NCBI GenBank assembly: GCA_017979445.1
Contig: CM030714.1
Span: forward strand, 5,704,001 to 5,768,000
DNA length: 64,000 bases
Source of the DNA: Akebia trifoliata
Taxonomy: Eukaryota; Streptophyta; Magnoliopsida; Ranunculales; Lardizabalaceae
Direction of reading: 5' to 3'
Shown: positions 11,440-24,300 of the stretch, in pieces
How positions within the stretch are numbered: position 1 is the stretch's first letter
Layout: every line of letters begins with the position of its first letter
Notes under the pieces: generated by a model
Told to the model about the DNA's origin: nothing
Seen by the model: only the letters and a program-made list of their open reading frames with translations
Databases searched by the model: none
Translations under genes and position numbers: made by a program

Positions 11440-14400
11440 ACATTTTGAAAATTATTATAGACCATAGAATTTATCCCTTTTTTAATATAATTTTTTTATA
11501 AAAAAAGGAGAAATTATATGGAAAAATGTAAATTTACTTTATACCTTCTAATTTGACCAGAGTAAATGATACCTATTTAAATGTAAATTACAATAATGCC
11601 ATTTGCATGTCATTCTCGTTGATATTTAATAAAATAATGGAAATTTTAAAGGTTAGAAAAGATGGCAAAATTTTAAAGGTTAGAAAAATGGTATATATTT
11701 GGTAATTTCATTTGAAATTTCCATTTTTTTTTCAAAATTTATTACTTTTCTATTAGGTTATTTTAAATTAACACATCCGTACATGTATGTCCCTTTTCAT
11801 AAGTAATTTTTTTTTAAATGATAAATTATCCTTTTACATAAATTTTTCAAAACACATCTGGATACATAAATATAGGAATTTCTTTGTCTATGTTTTAGTA
11901 ATTCTTTCTATGACCGATGAATGCTATCGGTCAAGAAATCATGGGGTGTTTGCATTCTCTACAACTTTAAATTTTCAAAAATGCCTTCAATCCTTTTTGT
12001 CTTTTAAGTAGAAAAAGATAAGAATGCACAATGTTAAAAAAAGTCCATATTTGATGGTCTAAAGCCATTGAATTTTATGAAATTCGATGGACCAAGGAGT
12101 CATTTTGTTTTTCAACAAACCTAAACCATCAAATTAATGGAGGATGGGTGAAATACAATGACTCTAAGCCGCCAAATCGGGGGAGCATCAACAATTTCAA
12201 TGGCCTTGGACCCTCCAAATTCGGTTTTTCAAATTGACTAGCATAGAAGAACAGCAAAAAAAAAAAAAAACATGCATCAATGTTTGACTCATCCGAATTG
12301 ACTTGCAAACCATCAGGTTGATTAGAGTTGAGTTGAGTTTTCCAGTTTTAAACCATTTTTTGTTACTAGTACCGCATAATAGATAAAAGAATGGGGGAGC
12401 GTTATTACTACAACATACTGTCAAATAATGTGTTTTAAAAGAAAGTTGATGCAGCAATACAAATTCTCGTAACACAAATATTTTGAAAAACTTCAGATTT
12501 CTGCATGAAAAGAATTTTGCTGACATTTCTTAACTTCATTTTCTGTACCATATAACCAGTAGTACAGAATGGAATGAACCAAATGCGATCAATTGCAACA
12601 ACCAAAGGGAACCTATCGTGGGATCGACATACCCTGGTGGTTCTCCTCCAGCAGTGGCGGTGGTGAAGAATGTGTTGAGTAAGATGTCAAAATCAGTACA
12701 TTTGCTCGATATTACAACCTTATAGCAGCTAAGGAAGGATGGACACCCATCTAATTAAGTGTTGGGAAGGGAATGGATTGCAGCCATTGGTGCAGCCGGT
12801 GTTCCCGATACTTGGAACCAACTCTTATATGCATCCCTTTGAAGAAGATTATATAATAATTATTAAACCAATATTCATTTTGATATGGGAGATGTTAGTC
12901 TGATCCAAGCAATAAATTAAATGTTATTAGCTACTTCCAAAATCATGTTGTTTCTTATTTTATTGTTAAAAAACAAGAGTTTTAATGTTGTTGTGGAATG
13001 TGATTTTTCTACCAAATTCTATATAAGTGTTTGTAAGCTATCTTTTAAGTAGTAGGCCGAGTGAATCTCCCATCTTATATTGGACACTCAGGTATATCTA
13101 TAATTTATTTATTCAAATAAGTTTTTCTTATAGAACATAGAATTCATCCCATTTTTTTTTTAAACAGATACATTTTTCCAGCAAAATTTAAATTTACTTG
13201 TATACCCTTTTGATTTAAATAGAGTAAATGACACCCATTTTAACTTAAATTACAAAAATATCGTTTTCATTGCATTCTTGTAATTATTTAATAAAATATT
13301 GGCAATTTTTAAATGTTAGAAAAATGATATTTGGTCATTTCATCTAAAATGTTGCATTTTAAAAAAATATTGGTTTTTCGGTAGAGATTATTATAAATTA
13401 ACATCAGTGCATATTCTATATTTAATGAAAATATACCATCTTACAAGTATTAAAATGCCCTTACCTTTTGTAGTAATTACAAAAATATTGAGGGCATTTT
13501 TGAAAATCCGATGTTAATGCAAGCATGCATATTTGACTAGCTAACGAAAAAACGTATATCAATATTTGACTCATCTTAATTGACTTTTAAATCATCAGAT
13601 TGATTAGAGTTGAGTTAGCTAGTTTTAAATCATATTTGTTACTACTAATAGGTAGATAAAAGAAAGGTAAGATACTACATTCCTACGACAGTGGGTGGAT
13701 TCTGCACTGTCGATCCCTAAATCAAAGATTATGAGATTGAGATTTGAAGTAATTTAGGTACTGCCATCGTGGCTGATTGGAAGTGAGTAATTCCTTCTTT
13801 CTAACTTATGTCAGACACTTTTTTCCTTGTCTGTATCATTATTTGGTGTGTTATGTATAATTCCATTAATTGATGTGTTCTAAAATAAAGTTGATGTTGC
13901 AATACAAATCCTCTAATTAAATATTTTTGGAAAATAACAGATTTCAACGTGAAAAAGTATTTTGCTAACATTGCTTCTCTTCATTTCCTTTGCCATATGT
14001 ATATAACCAGTAGTACAGAACGGAATGAACCAAATGCGAAGAATTGCAACCACCAAACACAACCTATTGAGGGATCAATATGCCCGAGGGTTCACATCTA
14101 GCGGTGGCGGTGGTGAAGAATGTGTACAGTAAGATGTCAAAATTAGTAGATTTGCTAGATATTACAACCCTATTGCAGCTGAGGAATGATGGATACACAT
14201 CTATTTACAGTATTGGTGGGAGGGAATGGATTGCTGCCACTGGTGTTCCAGATATTTGGAACCAACTCTTATAAACATTCCTTTGAAGAAGATAATATAA
14301 TAGTTCCTAAAACAATATCTATTTTCATCTGGGAGATGTTAAATTTTGATGCAAGCAATGGATGTTAGTAACCTCCAAAATCATGTTGTTTCTTATTTCC
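11440..14400 (+). repeat. Tandem duplication of TBL-A intron 4 end plus exon 5
   Basis: Block 1 (about 11440-12905) and block 2 (about 13120-14400) align along their length. Shared landmarks are ACCATAGAATTTATCCC / AACATAGAATTCATCCC, GAGTAAATGA-ACC, TTTGACTCATC, GATTAGAGTTGAGTT, ATATAACCAGTAGTACAG and the exon itself. Block 2 lacks the insertion present at 12030-12236 and instead holds about 160 bases at 13685-13850 that block 1 lacks. The duplication gave the dead gene two decayed last exons. Confidence 0.85.
12030..12236. mobile_element. Ancient intronic insertion shared with TBL-B
   Basis: About 200 bp with internal inverted motifs (TTTGATGG, CCATCAAAT, ATTAATGGAGGATG). The counterpart is at 26429-26640 in TBL-B intron 4. 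Both lie about 310-325 bases before exon 5, so the insertion predates the TBL-A/TBL-B duplication. Confidence 0.65.
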
Positions 14401-14514
14401 TTTTTTAACCATAAAAACGTAAATATTAATTTTGTTAAAATTTTGTAGAAAAGTAGTTTCCTAAATAATTGTACGAGACTTTCCAGTATTTGTGAAAGAT
14501 GGGTCTTGTTAACA

Positions 14515-15050
14515 TTTTTCCTAAGGGCACACGTTAAAGTGCATTAAATACACCTTGGATATAAGTATTTGAGGGGATTTTTTAATTAAAAAAAATATTT
14601 GTTTGAGGGCATTTTTGATACAAAATTAATTTTTCAAGTGTATTTATCGCATCTAAGGTGTGCTCTTAGGGCACATGTCAAAAAAAACCCAAAAACTTTT
14701 AAGGACATTTTTTGTAGGAAAACCAATTTCCAAGGTGTATTTAATTAAGTGTAACGTGTGCATTGAATTAAATACACATTTGAGGTATTTTTGGTAAGAA
14801 GAATCTTTTTTAGGGCATATGGCACACGCACATTAAATACACTTTGGAAATACACATTTGAAGGTAGTTTTGGTAAGAAAAATCATTTTGAGGACTTTTG
14901 GTAGGGAAATAAGTTTTCAAGGTGTATTAATACACCTTAATGTCATCCTTTGGGTCCCATGCTTTAGGGGTTTTGTTAACATGGGACTCAAGGGCACTCG
15001 TTAAGGTGCATTAAATATATCTTAGAAATAAGCATTTCACTGGTATTGAT
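14515..15050. mobile_element. Cluster of F5 MITE copies
   Basis: GGGCACACGTTAAAGTGCA, TTAAATACACCTT and the opposing AAGGTGT and TGTGCTCTTAGGGCACA recur several times. They make at least two overlapping inverted-repeat elements (about 14519-14670 and 14670-14955) and part of a third. A related copy lies at 43100-43290. No coding capacity. Confidence 0.6.
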
Positions 15051-15939
15051 TTTGTTTACATGTGAATAGGGGTGGCAATCTTAACACAGCACGAAATTAG
15101 TGGGTTTAGGTTAAGCCTAATTGGATTTAGGTCATAACAGAGTCAACCTGTCTAACAAGATTATTAAATGGGTTGGATTTAGGTTAAGAGCATCAACCTG
15201 TTTTGACATGTTTAGTTATTTTGTCATTATCGTATAGTTTTAAATATATCAATAATTGTTTAAGAATTTTTTAAGTTACCCAGTTTTTTATTAGAATTTC
15301 CTAAAAAAAATTTATAATACATTTTATTTTTTTTAATTCTATAAAATATAAATGATGTTTTAAGATATTTTGTAAATAATTAATGGTTAAGCTTTTAGTT
15401 TAGGAGAGAAAACAATGCTTTTCTTATTAAGTTATTTATATATATATATAGGGAAGGGATTAATAGACAAATATTGGGACAAAGATCCAGACAAATCATT
15501 GTCACCGTCGGATCTCCACAAATTCAATGGCATAGATCTGTTTAAAAACACGTGATCATTTATTTCACTTAAAACTTTTCTGATATTTGCAACTACCTCC
15601 CCACAACCTCTCAACCCCAAATAAACTTATAATCCAAGAAAAAAAAAATAAAAAAAAAACCATTAAACTCTCTGGTTCACTCTCCTGTCTAACCCTTGTG
15701 ATTTGTAGCTCCAGTCATATTCATCGTCTTCTTTCCCAAAAAATTATCAGTACTCATCGTTGTCTCCATCTCAGGTGAAGATGATTACTCAGGCGACGAA
15801 AACCCCCAATCTCTGTGTTCTCGAGGTTCTATTGCTGAAAATTTGTGTTGTTGCTTCGGTTGTAACTAACCATCTCATTTTCTATTGTTGAAAATTCTGA
15901 ATTTTTGTTGAAAATGATATATGACAGCGACAGCAATGG

Positions 15940-16046
15940 CTGAAACCAGGCGGCACAATCCAACTTAATTGGTTTGAAACATAGCGAAGCAACTTTGAGG
16001 TCGTGAGTTCAAATCCAGTTTACCCATAAATCAAAAAAAAAAAAAA
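15940..16046 (+). mobile_element. tRNA-derived SINE, family S1
   Basis: An A-box-like ATTGGTTTGAAAC, a B box GTGAGTTCAAATCC, then CAGTTTACCCAT and a poly(A) tail. A second copy with the same order is at 48332-48448. Confidence 0.65.
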
Positions 16047-16664
16047 ACTGGGGATTAATTTGATTATTTTGAACTAAGAACAATGATTATTGTACTGGTG
16101 AGTATAACTTCACAGATTCATAATGCTACGTGGTTCCTCGGGATTCTACTCATATGCCATTTACGAGCACTTGGAAGGATGGCCTGGTTTCAACCTCGAA
16201 CAAACACGGGTTGCTTTTAAGCTCAGCGAAGAAAAGTAGGATTAACTACTTCTCATTCTTGGACTATTTAATTTGATCATATAGTTTTAAAACTCCACGA
16301 GTTTACATGGCCTGGTTTCAGCCATTGACGTTGCCATCACCGTCGCCTTTGCGGTTGCCGTTATGAGTAGGGGAAGGTGAGCAAACGGAGAGGTTGAGGG
16401 TTAGGGTACAGTAAGAGGAGAGAAGAAGAGTGGTTTTGGGTTTTTTTTTATTTATTTATTTTGATTTTGCTTAAAATGTTGGCTGTGCATCGAGGAGCTG
16501 GTTGTAAATAATAAACAATTCTTTAATAATTTAAAAAGTACATGTTTTTTAGAAATTTTGTGCGGTAAGATCTAATGAGATCTTCAAATATCCAACGGCT
16601 GTCTCGTTTTGTGCGGATGTTGGTGTGAGACTTTGGCAGGTGATCCCGACCCATATATATATAT

Positions 16665-17045
16665 GGGTCAGGTTCAAAGGACAACCATTTCTACACACAT
16701 ATAGACAACGTGTTTTGTCTTATATGGGCAAAAATGTTTGGAATGGACTGATTTTTTGTGAGGATGATCTCTGTGATGAGGAGATCATCCTTGCCAAAAA
16801 TCAGCTCATTATGAAACTTCTAGACTGTCCAATTTTTGTTGAAAAATTATAGACCGTCCAATTTTTGTAAATCAATTTTGATGGGGTTACAAGTTTTGGA
16901 ATGAGATAATTTTTTGCCAGGATGATCCCCTCATCACAGAGATCATCCTCACAAAAAATCAGTCCATTCCAAACATTTTTGCCCATATAAGACAAAACAC
17001 GTTGTCTATATGTGTGTAGAAATGGTTGTCCTTTGAACCTGACCC
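16665..17045. mobile_element. FB foldback MITE, copy in a TA repeat
   Basis: 381 bp with near-perfect terminal inverted repeats starting GGGTCAGGTTCAAAGGACA. The flanks are TATATATAT on both sides, compatible with a 9-bp target duplication inside a TA repeat. The two FB hairpins are present. The nearest relative is at 49702-50081. The open frames overlapping it (for example around SYMGKNVWNGLIF) are translations of the inverted repeat. Confidence 0.8.
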
Positions 17046-17076
<31 letters not shown>

Positions 17077-17720
17077 TAATTTTTTTTTTCATTGACATCT
17101 AGAGCATGTAGTGTTTGATTCCTAACATGATGATTCATGTGGTCAAAACTACCCTTACTAAGTAAGGCTAGTATGTCGATGTGATAATGAAATGCACTTT
17201 GCTTAGCCAATAATAATAATAATAATAAATACTTTTCTTGCTAAGTTAGTCAGAAAAGTTTTATGATCACATCACCTTATGACATCCAAAAATATGATCT
17301 GAAGCCACATGGTTGTAAATGACAAAATCATATGAAGTTTGAAAAAAAAAATCAAAATAAAATTATTTTTACCATTGAACTTAGTTTATGGTTGTGTGAC
17401 TTTATTTTTAATTATGATATTTTATTTTTGGTGGTGGAAATGTAATTTTATTTTCCAATAAAAATTAGAATTTTATCAAATAGATTATACATGGGTTGAG
17501 TCAAGGATATCTATTTATAAATGGGCTGGTTTGGATTTAAGTTTTTAACATGATTATTAAATGGATTTGATTTGGATTTGGTAAATTTTCATATTAGCCT
17601 TACCTCAACACACAATACGACCCAACCCAACCCATTGTCACCCTTACATATGTCATAAGGGCATACCTTAAGATACATTAATTACACTTCAAAAAATTAT
17701 TTTCCATTTAGATTGATAAT
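17046..17720. other. Intergenic; TA repeat and F2-like fragment
   Basis: (TA)n at 17046-17068 and T-runs. From 17249 come GACATCCAAAAATATGATCTG and further motifs of the F2 family. No gene. Confidence 0.45.
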
Positions 17721-17934
17721 GTGATAATCCATGTGATCTCAATGACCTATTTGAAATCTCATAAATTGGAATTTTTAGGCAGAAGACATGACGGCAGGAG
17801 AGAGAAATTTTCTATTTATTGCTACCATGTCAAACGGTTGTTGGTCTGTTCGCAAATTTGCTCACAACATGAGCAAAAACTCATTCCTTCACCAATGCTA
17901 GTCACAGATTTTCTGACCACCAAAATTTAAAAAA

Positions 17935-18341
17935 GAAAAAATTAAAAATAAGCCAACTGAGCTTTGGTCCCCAGCCACATGTCACTATCTCATTGGTTCT
18001 TGTGTATATTGTAGATTGTAAGGCAGATTTTCTTCCCCCTATTTTAGTGAATCCCACTCTCTCCTTCTCTCCATATACATTTATGTGCTCCATTCTAATA
18101 CATTTTGCTCTTTATAGTCTTTCTATTTATATTCAGATTTCATTAAAAGCAAATCTTCAAACCACCTAATATTTCTTACGTTCTTTCAAAAAAGAAAAAG
18201 AAAAAACTTTCCATAATAGACCAATAAATCCATATTTGAAACTCTCCATCAAACCCCAATACTATCCTAATAAGTTTTTCTATTTAAATTCTGACCCAAC
18301 CAATTCTCTATTTCTCTATTCTCTTCCCCCTTTTTACAACA
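17935..18341 (+). promoter_or_regulatory. TBL-B promoter and 5' leader
   Basis: This region shares ordered blocks with the TBL-A upstream region, including AGCCACATGTCAC and TTTTGCTCTTTATAGTC. A TATA-like TATTTAAAT lies at 18281-18289, about 53 bases before the start codon. Transcription start is not determinable by eye. Confidence 0.5.
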
Positions 18342-21300
18342 ATGGGTTTCTTCCTTCATACCTTCTTCTGTGTTGTTCTTGTTGCTCTTTTCTATCAAGT
18401 GTATGGGGAGCAACTTAATAACGTGAGTGGATTACAAACGAAGGGCTGTGATCTTTTTGATGGGAGATGGGTTTATGATGACTCTTATCCTCTTTATAAT
18501 TCGTCCAACTGTCCATTTATCGAAAAGGAGTTCGATTGCTTAGCAAATGGTCGACCTGACAAACTCTATCTAAAATACAAATGGAAGCCCAGTACCTGTA
18601 TATTACCAAGGTATCACTCCTTCTCGTATGGGTTTTTATATATTGTGACGCGATGTATGATAATATGATGCATTCTTTGTGATTTGTGTTCGAGTGTTAT
18701 TGATAAACAGAAAATCAGTTGGATTGGTGATTATCAGTCATTAGTGTTGAGCTTATTTCTTATTGGGCTTGAAACTAATACTATTTTAATCCATGAGCCT
18801 GTCTCGTAATGAAAAATCTAGAAATCACCAATCAATCTAAATTTTATGTGCTTATCCATATAGGGTGTACCTGAAGAAATTAAAATAAATCAAATCAGAG
18901 TGATTAGTGATTTCAAAGCCTCTAGATTCGAGTGTCTTTCATAATGGGCTTGAAAACCGATGATTTTCTTCTAAAAAGAAAAAAAAAAAATCACCAATCA
19001 ATCTGAATTTTTTGTACACAAGTCCATCAAAGAGTGGGCTCGAGTGTGGGGTCATTGCTCGTGACAGCAATGTCCTGTATCTAAGATGTGGGCCTAAGGA
19101 GTGTATAGTGGCGGCCATGGGACTTAACTTTGTTGGATTTCTCTAGATCTGTTAGATGAAAATTGGATGGTTGGGATCATCTAATCTACAGAATCTTCTA
19201 GAACCGCTAAAATAACTCTTTTATCCAATGATTCAGACAATTCAATCGCGCTGAGCTGAAAGATTCTCCTTGACCTACGATAATGCCAGGACTTAATTTT
19301 GTTGTATCTTTCTAGATCTGATAGATCAAAATTGGATGGTTGGGATCATCTAATCCACAGTGATAACGCCTTGAACAGTGAGAACGTCTGACTCATCTTT
19401 ATAACGCCGTTACAGTGTCATATAAGTATCATCCATCTTAATTCTTTAAGCCTCTTATCTGTCTATTATTCCATATTGTGCCTGACAATAGTAATAATTG
19501 TCCTGGTGTTACGATAGCCTTCATCACTTACTTTAGCTCTCCACGTATTTGTTATGATTAGGATATGATATCATGGTGCCACGGAGCACAATGTCATTTT
19601 GGCAACCGATGTGGGGTTGAACGTTGAAATATCAAATAAATATGACAAAATTAACTAATAAACCCTGAAGCTAGGAACGTCTGTCCAAATACACCCTGAG
19701 TTTGGGCAGAATCTTAACAACCCACTTAATAAAATCTTTCTCTTCATGTCTCTTATCTTGATGAACCGACAAACTCAAATCGAGAAGATTGGTGATTCAA
19801 ATGATTGATCTCTACAATTTGAGTTGTTGATACGAATGATACATATTCAAATGTCAAGATGGGCAATTTACAAGGAGTGCTGATTTTCTAACAAGAAAGT
19901 CTTCACTCGATTGATGAGGCACGGACATTAAATAATAGATCTATTTTCTTGAGATACACAAATACACTTATTTTTCGAGGATTTGCTGTTGTGTTCCCAA
20001 GAAAATAGATCTACGATTATGTGTTTGTGCCATGTCAGTTGAGAATTGACGAGTGAAGACTTTTTTATTAGAGAGGGGGTATTTAGAAAAAAATCCCTCT
20101 ATTGGGCTAATTAAGTAATTTTTCTAATAAATCAAAGAGACGCAGTTCCAATCATCTTTAGCAGTAGTGCTGTCTTTTTAGGGGAACTGAGGTGATTGAC
20201 TGCCTACTTGCACCTTGTGTTGGTCACTTCAAATATTGCTGCATGGCACCTTCTTGGGGACCATTGGTCTAAAAGTGTGGTGGGTCGACCCTTATGATAT
20301 CTAAGATTATAGGGATTCGTTCACTTTAAATTTGCAGTTTTTAGGAAAAATAGTGATTTGGCATATTTTCAGTGCTTTTGTCTTTTTTGTATGGATAAGC
20401 AAGACTTGAACGCAAAACCCTTCGCATCAGTGTTTTAGAATCTTCAATTTGAATATTTCTTTTATACTATCTTATCACCAATCGTGGTTGAAATATGCTC
20501 AAATCAAATTGAATATTTGAGAGGTATTTGTTTCAAATTCTATATTTCCTAACCCTCCGACTCATCCATCTCAATATCCTAATCCCTCTTACACTTAATT
20601 TATTAATATAATACTTCAAGAATATCCAACACTCAGTTTTATAAAATATAGTTGATCTCATAAAAATTTCCTTTCCATTTGATTGATATGTATTTGTCAT
20701 ACAAGTTTAAAATCAGAAAAAAAAAAAAAAAAAGTTATTTTTAAATTAATAGTAAATGAAATCAACTTTTTTTTTTAAAGGAATATTGGAGAATAATTTT
20801 TTGATATTTAATAATTAAATATCAAAAGTATCTACATTTTAGTATTTTTATTTGAGTTTTCTAATAGAGCCTCTTAGCTTTCCTACCCATTTCAGAATTG
20901 CTTGATATTCCCCTTTATAAAAGAGAAAAAGAAATATGATCAGGGTTTGTTGATCTTTATTTGATTAATAATATCATGATTGATGCAGATTTGAAGGTCA
21001 GGATTTTTTAAGGATATTTAAAGGGAAAAGCATAATGTTTGTGGGTGACTCATTGAGTCTGAATCAATGGCAGTCACTCACATGCATGCTCCACACTGCA
21101 GTTCCCCATGCCAAATATACCTTAGTCCGATTGGGAGGACTCTCCACATTCTCATTCCCGGTTAGTTTTTTCAATTTTATTAAAGTCATAAACATTGGCT
21201 CTAATCATATTTTGTTGAGTTTTGGAAGATCATAAGGATTCATTATACTCAACTCGAATGAGTTGGCTCGAATAGATCGATTTGTTTAAACCACTGAGTT

Positions 21301-24300
21301 GGGTTAAAAATTCAATTGAATTATGTGATTATATTTAATATTTTAAGAAGAGAAAATGTAAATTACTTCTTAATTTTAAAAATATTTAAAAATAATAATA
21401 ATTTGGTATAGATTTATTGAGTCTTGATAATATGACTCGCCATGTGGCATACTCAATTGACTCTCTGGTTGATGTAGGACATCTACATGAGGAAAACAAT
21501 AATTTGCAGATCGAATTGACTCAGTCAAATCGGATCAACTCGTGTTTGACCAGCTTAGTTTTGGTTGACCCAATTGGGTCAATACTCAACCAAATTTTGA
21601 TTTTAGTCATGTCTTTAAGTTATTTAGAAGATAATTTTAGTTTTTATTCCAATTCTAAGAAATTTCCATTTTATCTAATTTCTAATTTGTTTAGTTTCTA
21701 ATTTATTTTTAAATTTTTATTTTTTTATAATTTCGTTTTTATTCTTTAGACTATAATTAGAAGTGCTTAGAGTGTCCAAATTGAGTTTTAATAGATTTAG
21801 ATAGTTACTATTATATTATAGATAGGTTAATAAGTTACTTTTTACTATTTTAGAATGTTTTTAAGTTGTTATTATGGAATTATCTATATAAGGAGCATCA
21901 AAAACAAAATTTAATACATCAGTTCGATTCTCTTTTGCATTATCTTAGTAATTTTTCAATTATTTGCTTTATTTTCTTCCAAGTTATTGCTTATTTATTG
22001 AATCTATTGATTCACATGCTTTCGTTGTGTAAAGTGGTATTAAAGTTCTTTCTACGGTAAAAAAAAATGGTTGATGAAGTTGATTTTGTCATAAAATCGT
22101 ATCTAGATGTTCAATTTACAGCCCAGGAAGCCCAATCTACAATCTAGTTTGAGAGGTTTGAGTTTAGAATCATGACTAAGTTGGAATCTGTTATTCATGG
22201 CATGGTTCTCAACACTCTTACAAAGGAGAAATGTAAGAAAACCCTTGGAGATGAAAACCCTAAAGATGCCTATCATTCTAACCTCAATTCCCCTCATAAT
22301 TCAACCCCTAGAAACCCTTTTAGAGAGACTGAATTCTCTTAGAACTACAATGCTCCCCATAATTTTGGTTTTACCCAAATCGCATCACTTAACCTTCTAA
22401 TTCCCTCTACAATACCTTCCGATTAAAATTCTTCAAATAAATCACTCATCACACTTCATATCACTTTTTCCCAACCTTTTAGCCACTCCTAGACTCTTTA
22501 AATCAAAATCCTCACCCATCAATAGCCACATATCAACCCCAACAACATGTTTCTCATAATCCCAAACCTCCATATAACCCTCACAATCTTTCTCAAACCA
22601 AACAAGCCTACACCATTTATTATCTTGATGAATTGGATTCCTATTTTACTCTTCACACCCATCATTCACCAATCATATAAGTCATAAAATAACTATGGAC
22701 AAGTTGTACCTTGAAGCAATTGTTAAGGAAAACATGATTACATACATTATGGCAAGTTTATTAAGGTGTATGAAAGATAGAATTTGATGTCTGTGCATTA
22801 ACAATTGTGCCATTAAGGAAAGTTTGAAGATCGGATATCATTGGAAGTGGATTAGAATAAGAGATGAATAGAAAACAAGAAAAAATGACCTTCAAAAAAA
22901 TTCGAGGACGAGTTTTCTCAAAGAAAGGGGATCTGAAATAGGACATCTACATGAAAAAAGTCGAAATTTTCATATCGAGTTGACTCAGTCAAACCTGATC
23001 TACTCGTGTTTGACCAACCTGATTTGGATTGACCTTATTGAGTCAATACTTAACCCAATTTTGATTTTAGTCATGTCTTTAGGTTATTTTAGTTTTAAGT
23101 TGTTTAGAAGTTGGTTAGTTTCTATTTCAACTCTAAGAAGTTTATATTTTATCTAGTCTCTAATTTATTTTTAAGTTTTTATTTTTTTTATAATTTCATT
23201 TTTATTCTTTAGACTATAATTAGAAGTGTTTAGAGTGTCTAAATAGAGTTCTAATAGGCTTATATAGTTATTATTATATTATAGATAGGTTAGAAGTTAC
23301 TTTTTACTATTTTAGAATGTTTTTAAGTTGTTATTATGGAATTATCTATAAAAGGAGCTTCAAAAATGAAATTCAATACATCAATTCAATTCTCTTTTAC
23401 ATTATCTAATTATTTTTCAATTCTTTGTTTTTTTTTTTTTTTCCAAGTTATTGCTTGTTTACCTTTTTTATCTATTGATTCATACGCTCTCGTTACACCA
23501 CTGACGTAGACAAGTTCGGGAATTGTAAATTTGTACACCTCGGGATACACAATCCCCTAAGGATACACTTTTTTATGGGGAAGTGCAATTGTATATCCTG
23601 AGGTGCATAGATCCACGGTTCTCGAACTTGTCACGTCATAGAGTCGATTAAGCATGCCACCTGGCGAGTCATATTATCACGACTCATATTTATTTAAGCT
23701 CCCCAAGTTAAGTTGTCACATTGACTCGACTTAATGGACATTTGAGTTTTAAAACTAAGGTTTCAATTATGCTTTTTTGTAGGAGTTCGATGTAAAGGTG
23801 GTATTCTCCCGAAATGCATTTCTTGTCGATATAGTAGCTGAAAAGATTGGTCGAGTTCTGAAACTAAACTCAATCGAAACAAGCAAAGATTGGGTTGGGA
23901 TCGACACATTGATTTTCAACACATGGCATTGGTGGCTTCACATAGGAAGAAAGCAACCGTAAGATCTTCTCACATCTTATTTTCCTTTAGAATAATCGTT
24001 TAAAATCCTATTTGATTACAATTGGGGAGCAACTCTTAAGATTCTTGTCGGTCAAATTACTTTTTTGAGCCAAAACCATGTTCTGTGAGTATTTAATTTT
24101 CAAAATCTCTGTAAATGCAACAAAAAAAAAAAAAACAAAAAAAATTGGGACCAAAGACTTTGTAGGAAGCGAAATTGGACACGAATTGTGAGATTCTAGA
24201 TTGAAAATATCCTAATTTTTTTAGCTAATTATGAAAACACCCAATACAACCTTTGTGTTCTCTCTCAATTGGTCTTTCCTTTTCGCACTTCTAGAAACTA

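Larger units (their letters stand above)
6885..14274 (+). pseudogene. TBL-A: TRICHOME BIREFRINGENCE-LIKE pseudogene with duplicated last exon
   Basis: This is a tandem paralogue of TBL-B with equivalent exons: 6885-7170, 10233-10404, 10605-10761, 11016-11174, and two versions of exon 5 (12560-12842 and 14011-14274). Family hallmarks are clear: an N-terminal hydrophobic anchor, [34 protein letters not shown] and WDYIQEGN. It is broken in several places. A base is missing near 7156, throwing C-E-L-P out of frame, and the exon-1 donor is altered. Exon 3 is 19 bases shorter than in TBL-B and frameshifted near 10630. Exon 5 copy 1 has TAG at 12723 and TAA at 12756. Exon 5 copy 2 loses a base near 14088. 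Both exon-5 copies share a one-base loss just before the catalytic D-C-x-H motif, which survives only in another frame. Exons 2 and 4 are intact at 172 and 159 bases. A full-length product is not possible. Confidence 0.9.
15068..17648. mobile_element. Possible 2.6-kb DNA element with nested SINE and FB copies
   Basis: The left edge AGGGGTGGCAAT and the right edge, read from the other strand, AAGGGTGACAATGGG form a short imperfect inverted repeat. Inward sequence on the right is rich in the GGGTTGGGTTGGGTCG type of motif often seen at such ends. A SINE (15940), an FB element (16665) and an F2-like fragment (17249-17420) lie inside. No transposase reading frame was found. Confidence 0.35.

Noticed and set aside
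16625..16995. Opposed frames reading SYMGKNVWNGLIF and similar
   Set aside because: The same peptide recurs wherever an FB inverted repeat occurs (also 49838 and 26056); it is a palindrome artefact, not a protein.
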